DNA of 64,000 nt from Tetranychus cinnabarinus (taxonomy: Eukaryota > Arthropoda > Arachnida > Trombidiformes > Tetranychidae), in NCBI GenBank assembly GCA_022266195.1, contig WHVY01000008.1, positions 496,001 through 560,000 of the forward strand. Reading direction: 5' to 3'. The first letter of the stretch is position 1. Every line of letters begins with the position of its first letter. A program made the translations under genes and the position numbers. Under the pieces are notes generated by a model, which worked only from the letters and a program-made list of their open reading frames with translations, was not told the origin of the DNA and made no database searches. Of this stretch, positions 10,928-22,160 are shown in pieces.

Positions 10928-11239
10928 GAGTACATTATTCGGTTCTTTTGTATTTTTGGATTTACTCCATCTATCTGGTCGCAAAAGAGATATTAATAAA
11001 ATGATACTACACTAGTTTCACGGATAAGTTAATTTTTTTGTAAGTGCCATCTACTACTGTATACGTAAGATGCTTGATTATCCCATTGGCAGTATAGTAG
11101 ACGGCGCACATCAAAAATTAACTTATCCGTGAAACTTGAGTAATTTTCTTGGTTAAATTTTCTTAATTTTAATTTTCAATAGATGGCAATCTAACAAAAA
11201 TACAAATGAACCGAGTAAAAAGAATCGAGTACTCTACTG
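10928..11239. mobile_element. Foldback element inserted in S2 spacer
   Basis: A 312-bp sequence that is almost entirely one imperfect hairpin, with arms of ~140 bp (inner arm GTTTCACGGATAAGTTAAT near 11016 and its complement near 11137) and a short loop near 11070-11090. TA lies on both sides (10926-10927, 11240-11241). The inverted S2 copy near 58118-58132 reads straight across this point with a single TA, an empty site. The right end begins CAGTAGAGTAC when read inward; the left lacks the first bases. Confidence 0.8.
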
Positions 11240-11241
11240 TA

Positions 11242-11650
11242 TAAATAAAATTCATGGTTTTTGACTTGATTCAAGAAACATTAACCTTTTTGGAGTCAAC
11301 TTGAATTGTTTTGCAAACTCGATTCCTGATTTCTATTTATCTTCGTCTCAACCAATTTTCTGATTCAAATTAAAAGGCATTAAACTGTTGAAAATTCTTT
11401 ATTCCATCTCATGGCGAAACAAACTTTTTCGAAGCTTTAAAAGCTTTCAATGTTCGAGAAATGCTTTCTTTACTATTTCCTTTAGAATCACTCGTATCTC
11501 CATGTTTTTTTTCTTGTTTTTCCTCTTTTTTTCATTGTGTTCATCCAGTTTCATGACCATCGAAAACAAAATAAAAAGGATTAACTTGATTGGAACAAAG
11601 TTTAAAGTTCTCTCCATATGGCTAACGCCTTTGTCCGTAAAAGTAAAGCC
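11242..11650. repeat. Spacer repeat S2, copy 2
   Basis: Same sequence as 1-430. The part on the other side of the foldback element (about 10820-10925) also belongs to this unit, as the uninterrupted inverted copy near 57775-58225 shows. Confidence 0.75.
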
Positions 11651-11654
11651 GTAC

Positions 11655-11975
11655 TCTTTAATCTTATCAATTTCTAGTTGCAACTATGATAAGAATTAGA
11701 AACCACAGCTGGTCGACTTAGTCGAAAAATCAGTTGAATGTTCAACGGCTTAGCCGTGCAAATGATTTTAAATAAGATCAAATAAAATTTTATATTGGAA
11801 TTGTAAGATTTAAAGTGCGTTTTTGCAATAACAATAAGATTCAAGAACTTTTTTGTGTGCTCGAAATATCGGGTTGAAAGGTTAGCCAAGATGATGAATT
11901 TTATGAAGATAGCAACATTTCTTTAAATAACGTGAACCTCACAGCTGGAACAAAAGTTGAGCACAAAGGAATCGA
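11655..11975. repeat. Intergenic repeat S1, copy 3
   Basis: Spacer unit between m4 and m5, next to the m5 stop codon. It carries the GGCTTAGCCGTGCAAATG block and the recurrent short ORF seen in the other copies. Confidence 0.75.
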
Positions 11976-11998
11976 CAATTATGTTATAATTTGCATTT

Positions 11999-14348
11999 CT
12001 AATCATCTATTGGATCCAAAAAATGAGGCAAATCATTGAAACTTTTGAAAAAACAGTGTTCCATGAAATCAAATCCGCGACAGATTTTTTCAGTTCGATT
12101 CAATATCTGCGGCCAATCATATTCAATTTGCTTGTCGCCTTTTTTAAAATAAAACTTGACCGATCTGCCATGCTGTTCACAAAAATTCTGTACATAATCA
12201 GCAGCTTTTTGAGAGACTCCAAAAGATTTACGAATATCAAGTAGTGTTAATTTTGGCAAAATTAATATCAATTGCTTGATGTGCTGCTTTCTTAACCAGA
12301 TATTCCGTAATGACAAATGCTTTAGATTAGGATACTTCGACATTAACATGGGTAGTTCCTTCCATTTGGCATTTTTATACTATTAGAATAGAGAAAAGAG
12401 TCAATTTGTTAAACACTACTTTGTTAATAAAATTACAATGAAAAAAAATTGCTGAAGCTCAAGAATAACAAGCAAAATCATACTCACAAAGTGTATAACC
12501 AAATTTTGTAAGTTTTCATTTTTTACTGAATAATGGGTGAGAATGGGACCGCAAGCAATTTTGATATGAGCACTCTGTAGCGCTGGGCACGAATCCATGA
12601 ATACAAATGAACTGCAACATTCATCGCCGCGCGAGTCAAGAGAAGACACATCCAGTTCAACTATTTTAAGATTTTCCAATACTGGACCATTAAAGTAAAA
12701 ATCTGTTGTCTCTAAACATGAAAAGGGTTGGTTAACAAACAATTGTAAAATATTTCTGAATTATTATATGAATTTGTAATAAATTATGAAAATACCTTTA
12801 GAACTAGAAATTTTCAGCCTTTCAAGATTTGGAAAATAATGGGCCACTTCTTTGAATTCATCGAGAGTAGTGTCAAAAAGGTTCAATTGTTTCATAGTTT
12901 CATTGATTTTAATTCTGTTCGGATTAATAAATCCGGTAGATAGCATTTCGAGGTTAGCTTTTTGCGGCATCAATCTGAAATTTAAATAATCCCCACAGAT
13001 TATTCCTTTCAAAGATTCTGAGTCTCTGATTAGTTCAACAATATCTTCGAGTGGTGATCTTTTCTGAGATGGGGTGAAAAGTCGACAATATGTTAATATG
13101 ATAAAATTTGCATGAAAAATGAAAACTTTTGCAAATGAAAGTGAAATGATATCAAATCTGTCAACAAACCCTCAAATATGGAGCCCATTTGTTCCAAAAC
13201 GTTACAGCAAATGGCTCATCTGATTGACGAGCATTCATAGGATGATAATTTTTACCAAAAAATAATTCGTCAAGCTGTTATGATAAAATTTGAATAAAAA
13301 CTATGAAAAAAATGAAAGAAAATATAATAAAATAAAAAATATCAAATCTGTCAACAGACCAAATCTGGAAATGTGTGAAAACATATTGTGTCAATTGGTT
13401 CCACAAATGCGTCTATAATTAGTTGAGCGACTTCTTCTTTTGGTACTTTTTTAAAACATGGGTATGAAAAGTCGAGAAACTGTAATGATAAAATTGCACA
13501 GAAAATAAAAACAAATGAGAGTAAAATAATGTCAAATCTGTCAGCATACCCTTAAATTTGGAAACCATTTGCTCAAAAATGTTACATCGATTGGCTTTTT
13601 TGATTGTTGAGAAACAGAATCAGGTAAATAGTTTGGTCGGCCTGAAATGGATAATTAATTGCATTAGGAAAATGGTTAACAAGAAGAAAAAAGATTACTC
13701 AAAATTTTTAAATCTTACCAATAAAATATTTAACTTTTTTATTCCGAGCAACAATCAAATTACTCCATTTTTCGGAAACTGTAATTGTAATTTGTCAAAT
13801 TATTATTAAATTAACAAAACATGACTTCAAACAAACTATAATATTAGTATCCAAATAGTGCGTTTTTACAGTCAAACAATACACAATATTCATCACAAGA
13901 TAACAAACGAGGTTTCAATCAAAACTGTTTCTTTAGCATAAAAGTTTTACAGCATTTATCGTATTGTGATTTCAATTGATATCTAAAAATTATTCAAGTA
14001 TAATTATTGCAATATATACACAGGAGTGAGCTTTTGAGTCAAGTTGAGGCAATTTTCACCATCACTATCTATGGGATTTAATTGTTTTAGATTATCTAAT
14101 TTTTAAATTTGATAACAAAAATACTAGCTGAACATCGAAGTCACTAGATGGCGACTGAAAAAAAAGATTACCTTAAACGATTACTCCTGTGAATTCAGTA
14201 ATTAGATTTTCACATTTCTCACATTTTACAATTTAAATAAATAGCATGATTTACACTTACCTTTGAAGCAGTTTATTAGATCTTCTAAATCTTGTATGTA
14301 ATCAAAAATATTCAACAAACAATCATCTGGAAGCTCATTTATTAACAT
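11999..14348 (-). CDS. F-box/LRR-like family protein m5 (shifted exon-4 acceptor)
   Basis: Exons: 14261-14348, 13719-13778, 13550-13641, 12796-13063, 12488-12711, 11999-12379. They give 370 residues. At the usual exon-4 acceptor (ACAG before ATTG) this copy has ACAT, and a 1-nt loss just inside shifts the old frame. The next AG (ATCTCAG, after a pyrimidine-rich run) lies downstream of both and restores the frame at KRSPLEDIVELIR, so the predicted protein is shorter by ~9 residues. Two cassettes lie between exons 3 and 4 (13360-13479, 13170-13274). The C terminus is intact (ICRGFDFMEHCFFK). A pseudogene remains possible if the new acceptor is not used. Confidence 0.65.
13170..13479 (-). other. 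Two exon cassettes of m5
   Basis: Cassette 3b at 13360-13479 (40 codons, donor GTCTGT) starts exon-4-like (FLDFSYPCF, PKEEVAQLI) and ends exon-3-like (FHTFPDL). Cassette 3c at 13170-13274 (35 codons, donor GTTTGT) ends SDEPFAVTFWNKWAPYLR. Both are phase 0-0 and stop-free. Order and spacing match m1 and m8. Confidence 0.5.
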
Positions 14349-14384
14349 TGTTAAATCAATTTTAAAATGGTAACTCTAAGATTA

Positions 14385-14690
14385 AACAACTTTAAACTTA
14401 TCAATTTCTAGTTGCAACTATGATAAGAATTAGAAACCACAGCTGGTCGACTCAGTCGAAAAATCAGTTGAATGTTCAACGGCTTAGCCGTGCAAATGAT
14501 TTTAAATAAGATCAAATAAAATTTTATATTGGAATTGTAAGATTTAAAACCATCATTAAAACCAAGATTGAAGAACTTTTTTTGTGTGCTCAAAATATCG
14601 GATTTAAAGGTTAGCCAAAATGGTGAATTTTATGAAGATAGCAACATATCTTTCAATATCGTACTCCTCGGAGCTGAAACGAAAATTAAG
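14385..14690. repeat. Intergenic repeat S1, copy 4
   Basis: Spacer unit between m5 and m6. It is slightly shorter than the other copies because of a deletion around 14545-14560. Confidence 0.7.
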
Positions 14691-14732
14691 TGCAATGGAT
14701 ATACATTTTTTATCATTTGCATTTCTAATCAT

Positions 14733-16855
14733 CTATTGGATCCAGTAAATCAGGCAAATCATTGAATCTTTTGAAAAAACAATGTTCCATGAAATCGAAT
14801 CCACGACAGATTTTTTTGGTCGATTCAATATCTGCGGCCAATCAGCTTCAATTTGTTTATCGTCTTTTTTAAAATAAAACTTGATTGATCGTCCATGCTG
14901 TTCACAATAATCCTGAACATGATTAGCAGCTTCTTGAGTGACTTTATAAGCTTCACGAGCATCAAGTAGAATAAGTTTTGGCAAAATTAATATCAATTGC
15001 TTTATGTGTTCCGCTCTTAAATAGGTGCCTTTAATTGCCAAATGCTTTAGATTTGGATATTTTGACATTAATCTCCATATATCATTCCATTCGATTGGTT
15101 GACCCTATTAGAATAGAGAAAAGAGTCAATTTGTTAAAACACTGACAAAGGAATAATAAAAATTAAAATAAAAAAAATTGCGATCTCGAGCAAAATAATA
15201 CTCACAAATTCTATAACTAAATCTTGTAAATTTGTACATTTTATTGAATCATTGACGGTCAGGTATTGGCTAGCAATTTTGAGATGAGCACTCTGTAATG
15301 CTGGGCATAAATCTATGAATACAAATGAAGAGCATGTGCCAGAGTATTCAGCTGATTCAACTATTTTAAGATTTTCCAATACTGAATCATTAGAGCCATA
15401 AGCTATATAATCTAAACATGAAAAGATTAAAAACAGTTAAAAAAAGTTACTGAAATAATATATGAAATTGTTAAAATATGTTGTTGAATAATATTACCTT
15501 GTAAACATCTAATATCAATTTTTACCCTTTCAAGATTTGGAAAATAATGGGCCACTTCTTTGAATTCTCCTAGAGTAGAGTTCCAAAAATTTATTTGTTT
15601 CACAGTTTCATTGATTTTAATCTGTTTCAGATCAATGTCCGGATGAATAAATGAGATAGATAACATTTCGATGTTAGTACTCAATGCAAAATCCGAATAA
15701 CCATAACACATTATTCCTTTCAAAGATTCTGTGCCTCTGATTAGTTTAGCAATATCTTCCTTTGATGTTTTAAGCAAAACGTCGACAATCTGTTATGATA
15801 AAATTTGTATAAAAACAATGAAAGTGAAATACATTGAATTTTTTTTAAATTCATATTATTAATATAATATTCATAATATTTAACAAAGAAAACCTTAGCT
15901 TTAGGAAAGGAAAAAGTTAATCTGTTTAGAGATGTGACTATCATAATCTGACTTGAGATTATAATGAAGAAGCTAAAGTTTAGCAAAGTTATTGGGCATC
16001 TTGATTTCATTCTGAAAGTTGCTTACATTGTATGATTATCTCGAGCTCTAAATAGATAACTTTTGTTTCCTAAAGCAAAGGCTTTCTTTGTTAAAACAAT
16101 ATGAATTCAATGAGAATTCAATGAATAATCGTATAAAAATAATATCAAATCTGTCAACTTACCCTTAAATTTGGAAACCATTTGCTCAAAAATGTTACAT
16201 CAACTGGCTCATCTGATAGATGGCAAACAGAATCAGGCGAATTTGGTTGGTCTGAAATTGATGATTGATTTTATTAGAAAAATGGTTAACTAGAAGAATA
16301 AGCATTAATCAAAATTTATAAATCTTACCAATAAAATATTTAACTTTTTTAGTCCGGACAACAACCAAATTACGCCATTTTTCGCAAACTGTAATTGGAA
16401 TGAGTCAAATTATTTTCAACTGAACAAAATATAACGTATCTTGGGCTAACTAAAAATATCCGAATATTCCGCATTAACAGTCTGATATAAACCATATTCA
16501 TGACAGGATAGCAAAAGAGGTTTCAATAAAAGTTGGAAGTAGCATAACTATAATTTTAGTATCCAAATAGCGCGCTTTTACAGTCAGACGATACACAATA
16601 TTCATCACAAGATAACAAACAAGGTTTCAATAAAACCGTTTCTTTCACATAAAAGTTTTATATCATTTATCGTATTGTAATTTCAATTTATTGCTATAAA
16701 TTATTCCAATATAATCTGATTTCCCTCACATTTCACAATTTACATAAGTAACATGATTTGCACTTACCTTTGAAGCAGTTTACTAAATCCGTTAAATCTT
16801 GTATGCAATCAAAAATAGTCAGCAAACAATCATCAGGAAGTTCATTAATTAACAT
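14733..16855 (-). pseudogene. F-box/LRR-like gene m6, C-terminal frameshift
   Basis: Exons: 16768-16855, 16329-16388, 16163-16251, 15498-15789, 15206-15411, 14733-15104. Splice sites are intact. In exon 6 a run of seven A replaces the longer purine run after the CGACC codons (near 14815), a 1-nt loss. The conserved ICRGFDFMEHC tail is therefore read as KSVVDSISWNIVF and translation ends at 14733; the ancestral stop would be at 14725-14727. The predicted product is 368 residues with a ~29-residue replaced tail. As the tail is the most conserved part of the family, I treat the copy as probably non-functional. MITE-B lies in the exon 3-4 intron. Exon 3 is one codon shorter, as in p4. Confidence 0.7.
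15832..16133. mobile_element. MITE-B copy in m6 intron
   Basis: Inverted-repeat element in the same intron position as in m2, with arms AACAAAGAAAACC-like near 15882 and its complement near 16090. Ends are approximate (CATTGAATT forms at both sides, changed from CAGTGAATT). Confidence 0.7.
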
Positions 16856-17009
16856 TGTTAAATCAATTTTGAAATGATAAATCTGACAAAGAGAAACAGC
16901 ATAAACAATTTTAGCAACAAATTAATCAACTTTAATATAAACTTTAACCAATATCTAGTTAAAACTAACGCTGGGCGATTTTATCGATAAAATCGATGCT
17001 TATCGATAT
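16856..17009. other. 5' flank of m6 and ATCGAT-rich stretch
   Basis: Upstream of the m6 start the family 5' flank is recognisable to about 16970. Then comes a stretch with repeated ATCGATAAAATCGAT-like inverted motifs leading into repeat X. A similar ATCGAT-rich stretch lies at about 54650-54720. Confidence 0.5.
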
Positions 17010-17192
17010 TTTCTGGCTTTAGTGGTCATCGATTATCAAGATATATCGATGTATTAATTCTCCTGAATCCCCTCTTACCACGATTTTGTAAACGTGGAAA
17101 ACGTCGTTTTCGACGACAGATTGCATTTATTATTAATATTTTGAGATTTACGGTTCCCAGATTTACTGATTCAAGATTCATATTAAATTAGA
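17010..17192. repeat. Repeat X, left half of split copy
   Basis: Matches 6700 to about 6888 of the uninterrupted copy up to TTAAATTAGA. The continuation (TTGTATTATACATTTACATA...) is found at 21461-21522. Confidence 0.75.
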
Positions 17193-17899
17193 CAAGAAAA
17201 CCCGCCTTTTAAATGAATTTCATTTGCCCTGTTTATGTTTTCAATATACACAGACCTGCCAGTAATTTCGACTGAAAGTAATTTAGATTAATTTTTAAAT
17301 GATCCCTGTTGAAAAAGAATAACATTTTATTTAGATTTCACCTAATTTAAGTTCCAATTTTTTAGTTATTAATTCACTTAATTTAATTTTTTCGTGAAAT
17401 AACAAATAAACTTGAAGCAAAATCTGGCCTTTATTCACCACTTTTATCCAACTTTTTTACCGTTTTTTCACCGTATTGTCGACCATTTTGACCAACACCA
17501 CCAAATCAACCAAATCAAACATCATCACTTTTGTAAGACTTTTCTCAACACAATTAGCCACTACTTTCATTCACCACTTTTGAGTGACTTTATTTCACCG
17601 TCTTTTGACCTTCTTTTTCATAGTCTCTTCACTATATTTTCACCACCCAATCTAACAGATCCTCTAAATCAACCAAATCAAATATCATCATTTTTTGCCT
17701 AAACATTCCTCAACAAATGTCCACCAAATTGTCCACTACTTTCATGCACCTCTTTTGAGTGGCTGTTTCCACCGTTTATTCACTGTCTTTCATGTACTTT
17801 TCACAGTCGTAGCACCGCCAGATCTAACGCATCCACCAAATAAAACAGATCAAATAAACAGATCACATCAATTTCTAAAGGGACTTTCTTAACACAATT

Positions 17900-20160
17900 C
17901 GCCAGGTTGAGTGAATTTATCCCAACGTCTTATCGCCTTCTTTACATAGTCCCTTCAGTCTTTTTCATAGCCTTTTAGCCCTCTTTTTTTATCGCCCCTT
18001 CAGCCTTTTTCCATCGCCTTCCACGCTCTTTTCATCGTCACTTCACCCTTTTTCCATCGCCTTGCCACGGGCTTTTCAGCCTTTTTCCATTGTCTTTCCA
18101 CCCTCTTTTGAGTGGCTGTTGCCACCAGTTTTCACTGTCTTTCCATGCCCTTTTAACAGTCGTTACACCACCCAATCTATCAAATATCATCAATTTCTAA
18201 AGGGACTATTCTTAACACAATTGGCCACTATTTTCATTCACCACTTTTGAGTGAATCTATCCCAACGTCTTATCGCCTTCTTTTCATCGTCCCTTCAGCC
18301 TTTTCCATCGCCTTTTCACCCTCTTTTTTTATCGTCACTTCATCCTTTTTCATTGACTTTTCACGCATTTTCAGCCTTTTTCCATTTTTTTCACCCTCCT
18401 TTCATAGTCCCTTCAGCCTTTTCCATAGCCTTTTACGCTCTTTTCAGCCTTTTTCCATTGTCTTTGCACCCTCTTTGCATCGTCCCTGCAGCCTTTTCCA
18501 TTTTTTCACCCTCTTTTCATAGTCCCTTCAGCCTTTTCCATCGCCTTTTCACGCTCTTTTTATCGTCTCTTCAGCCTTGATCATTACCTTTTCACGCACT
18601 TTTCATAGTTCTCATCATCTTTTTCCATCGCCTTTTCACGCTCTTTCATCGTCACTTCAACCTTTTTCATTGCCTTTCCAATCACTTTTAAGCTTTTTCC
18701 ATTGTCTTTGCACCCTCTTTTCATCGTCCCTTCAGCCTTTTGCATTGCCTTTTCACGCACTTTTTATCGTCTCTTCAGCCTTGATCATTACCTTTTCACG
18801 CACTTTTCATAGTTCTCATCATCCTTTTCCATCGCCTTTTCACGCTCTTTTCATCGTCACTTCAACCTTTTTCATTGCCTTTTACGCTCTTTTCAGCCTT
18901 TTTCCATTGTCTTTGCACCCTCTTTTCATAGTCCCTTCAGCCTTTTCCATCGCCTTTTATGATCTTTTTATCGTCTCTTCAGCCTTTTTCCATCGCCTTT
19001 TCACGCTCTTTTCATCGTCCCTTTCAGCCTTTTTCCATCGCCTTTTCACGCTGTTTTCATCGTCACTTCAGCCTTTTCCATCGCCTTTTACGCACTTTTC
19101 AGCCTTTTGCCATTGTCTTTGCAACCTCTTTGCATCGTCCCTTCAGCCTTTTCCATCGCCTTTTCACGCTGTTTTCATCGTCACTTCATCCTTTTTCATT
19201 GCCTTTTCACCCACTTTTCAGCCTTTTTCCATTGTCTTTGCACCCTCTTTTCATAGTCCCTTCAGCCTTTTCCATCGCCTTTTCACGCACTTTCATAGTT
19301 CTCATCATCCTTTTCCATCGCCTTTTCATGCTCTTTGCATCGTCCCTTCAGCCTTTTCCATTTTTTCCCCCTCTTTTCACAGTCCCTTCAGCCTTGCCAT
19401 CGCCTTTTCACTCTCTTTTTATCTTCTCTTCAGCCTTGATCATTACCTTTTCACGCACTTTTCATAGTTCTCATCATCCTTTTCATCGCCTTTTCACGCT
19501 CTTTTCATCGTCACTTAAACCTTTTTCATTGCCTTTCCACTCACTTTTCAGCCTTTTTCCATTGTCTTTGCACCCTCTTTTCATCGTCCCTTCAGCCTTT
19601 TGCATTGCCTTTTCACGCACTTTTCAGCCTTTTTCCATTGTCTTATTGCCTTCTTTCCATCGTCACTTCATCCTTTTTCATTGACTTTTCACGCACTTTT
19701 CAGCCTTTTTCCATTTTTTCACCCTCTTTTCATAGTCTCTTCATCCTTGTCCATCGCCTTTTACGCTCTTTTCATATTTACGTCAGCCTTTTCCATCGCC
19801 TTTTCCCGCTCTTTTTATCGTCACTTCATCCTTTTTCATTGCCTTTCCACGCACTTTTCAGCCTTTTGCCATTGTCTTTGCACCCTCTTTTCATCGTCCC
19901 TTAAGCCTTTTCCATTTTTTAACCCTCTTTTCATAGTTCCTTCAGCCTTTTCCATCGCCTTTTCACGCTCTTTTTATCGTCTCTTCAGCCTTTTTCCATC
20001 GCCTTTTCACACTCTTTTCGTCGTCACTTCATCCTTTCTCATTGCCTTTTCACGCACTTTTCAGCCTTTTTCCATTTTTGCACCCTCATTTCATAGTCCC
20101 TTCAGCCTTTTCCATCGCCTTTTACGCTCTTTTTCATGCCTTTTCACCATATTTTCTACA
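17900..20160. repeat. Pyrimidine-rich minisatellite, ~2.2 kb
   Basis: Degenerate tandem repeat on the plus strand built from motifs such as CCTTTTCACGCTCTTTTCAT, CGTCCCTTCAGCCTTTTCCAT and CACTTTTCAGCCTTTTTCCA. Basic spacing is ~40-45 nt, with higher-order alternation. The strand is almost free of A-rich and G-rich stretches, so the duplex is strongly strand-asymmetric. The long Ser/Phe/Leu/Pro reading frames here are a by-product of this composition. Related longer units with TCAACCAAATCAAA motifs flank it at 17430-17880 and 20150-20420. Confidence 0.9.
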
Positions 20161-20915
20161 ACACAATCCTACACATCCACTAAAGCAACCCAATCAAGCA
20201 CCACCATTTTTAAAATAGATATCTCTCAACAAAATTGTCTACCAAATTGTTTGCTTCTTATATTCACTACTTTTGCGTAACTGTTTCCACCGTCTTTACA
20301 CCGTTGTTTCACCACCTTTTCCACCACCCAATCTAACACATCCCTACATCCACCAAATCAGCTAAATCAAACATCATCCCTTTTTGAAGAAACTTCTTCA
20401 ACAAAATATTCATCCACTTTTTTGCTATCACATTTTCAAACAACTTTTATTATCAAGACTATCACCAATCAATTCACTTTGTATTTTTGATCACTTTTGG
20501 TATATGATAGCGATTAATAGTGGATGTTAGATGTGGTGGAAAAAAGCTACTCTAAAGTGGTTGACAATTTTTTGAGAAAAGTCTCTTTAAAAAGTGATGA
20601 TGTTTGATTCGGTTGATTTGGTGGATGGAGTGGATTTGTTAGATTGGGTGGTGGACAAAATGATGGACAATACGGTGAAAATCGGTGAAAAAGTTGGATA
20701 AAAGTCGTGGATAAAAGCCAGTCCTCCAATTCTTAACTTAAAAATCAAAGTTTTTATGTAAATTCCTTTCTTAGTAACCTGAATTCTGATTAAGCTTTGA
20801 AAGTTTTGCGGACATGTAGTTCAACCATGGCTTTCAGTTTGCGCAAAAGTTTTCCTTGAAATCCTTTTAGTTTAGCCATAATTTTTAAACAAAAATTTGA
20901 TGTTTTGACTTCATA

Positions 20916-21219
20916 CAGTCACCATTGAGATAATGCACCATCGAGATAATGCACTCATTTTTCAATGGTAACTATTAAGGAGGAGTTAGATCTACTTTTG
21001 AATTTCGTCAAATTTTGATTCGATTTCTTTAACTATCAATTGACTTAATTCAATTTTCTTACGTGAAATTTTAATCCAAAAACTCGCAAAATCAGATTAA
21101 AGCAAAATTTAAGGTTAAATTTGATCTAATAAGGAAGATTGAAAATCATGAATTACGCTGCCCGAAGAATAGTGAAAATAAGCTATTCCCAGCGCGGTGC
21201 ATTATCTCAATGGTGACTG
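20916..21219. mobile_element. MITE-C, 304 bp with CAGT ends
   Basis: Terminal inverted repeats are identical for 24 bp (begin CAGTCACCATTGAGATAATG) and flanked by TA at 20914-20915 and 21220-21221. The CAGT end and TA duplication fit a Tc1/mariner-type non-autonomous element. A second partial copy of the end motif (CGAGATAATGCACTC) follows just inside the left end. Confidence 0.85.
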
Positions 21220-21460
21220 TACAACAATGTTGAGTGTCATTTTGTCTTTCTTTTATTTTTTTCTTTCTTTTTTACTGTCTATTTTAGTCTCTTTTTTATC
21301 TGATTTTCCTGAGTTTCAGGGATGGGTTCTAAAAATTTGTATATTTTTCCGGCGACATTCAGGCAGAAATCTTTCATTTGCGATTAACAGAAAATTTATA
21401 GACCGTTTGAGTGCGGAGAAATTTTGACAGAAAAATACCAAAACGGTATTAATATATAAG

Positions 21461-21522
21461 ATTATGTCTTTGTATTATACATTTACATACAATTATATTA
21501 CTTTGTATGTTTTATATTCACC
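21461..21522. repeat. Repeat X, right half of split copy
   Basis: Matches about 6888-6945 (TTGTATTATACATTTACATA onwards) and completes the copy whose left half is at 17010-17192. Confidence 0.7.
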
Positions 21523-22160
21523 CTGAACTGTAACAATAGCCACGTCTGGGGTGGTATTAAGCCACTCAGCCGTATGGCTTTAGGTGGACTCGAAAGAGCC
21601 TGACCATTCTTTACCATACTATTCAAGCTCATTCTGGTGTGTTTCTACGTTTTTTTGGCGTTCAATTCTCACGTTTTTATATAGAAAGTTAGCAAAGACT
21701 TTAAAGATTTAAGAATTTTTGCTTCAAAATTATCTATTGAAATCATTATCCTTAAGTTATCGATATCGTTAGTGTTAAATTATCAACAGGTTGATTCAAT
21801 TCTTGGATCCTTTCAAGCGATTCTGAAACATATTTTATTCAAAATAGAGCTACTCTCGAAGTTGAATGCAATTGAAGAATATGCGAACAAATTTAGATAC
21901 AATTTTCAAACTATCGATTGTTGAATGCTTCCATTGTATCGATATGCCAAAATATTTATTAATATAAAATTTATAAGTGAACCAATTTAAGTAGGCTATT
22001 TTAAACTGTCAGATGAACACTTTTAATGGTTAACTAGACCAGTTTATATAAAATGTCATATAAGATATCAAGGATTACATTTTGTTCAATATCGTAAACC
22101 TTACAGCTGAAACAAAAGTTGAGCACAAAGGAATCGACAATTATGTTATAATTTGCATTT
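21523..22160. other. Spacer upstream of the m7 stop
   Basis: No gene seen. Positions about 21763-21920 match 28677-28840 (CAAAATAGAGCTACTCTCGA, GAAGAATATGCGAACAAATT), where the match replaces the missing 5' part of m9. A short GC-richer patch at 21555-21610 matches nothing else in the window. Confidence 0.6.

Larger units (their letters stand above)
17193..21460. mobile_element. 4.3 kb composite insertion into repeat X
   Basis: Defined by comparison with the uninterrupted repeat X at 6.7-6.95 kb: left junction after 17192, right junction near 21461. No convincing target duplication or terminal inverted repeat is visible at the outer edges. Inside, a segment at about 17425-17560 (ATCCAACTTTTTTACCG, CAAATCAAACATCATCACTT) recurs inverted at about 20560-20715, enclosing a minisatellite. 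A further small element (20916-21219) lies in the right part. No transposase-like ORF is seen. It could be a large non-autonomous element or an arm of satellite DNA carried by one. Confidence 0.55.

Noticed and set aside
11388..11699. Plus- and minus-strand ORFs of 78-103 codons in spacer S2
   Set aside because: Not conserved in length or start in the other S2 copies, and Lys- or Phe-rich because of local composition.
18577..19467. 296-residue plus-strand ORF, and overlapping ORFs at 18959-19684 and 19600-20280, rich in Ser, Phe, Leu, Pro
   Set aside because: They lie wholly within the pyrimidine-rich minisatellite. Several frames are open at once because CT-rich repeats contain few stop codons, and no domain or splice structure is present.
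17900..20160. Possible CRISPR-like array
   Set aside because: Repeats are degenerate and contiguous with no unique spacers, and the host is an animal. It is a minisatellite.
21197..21427. 76-residue plus-strand ORF with Phe/Leu-rich N terminus
   Set aside because: It begins inside the end of MITE-C and runs through T-rich sequence. It looks like composition, not a gene.
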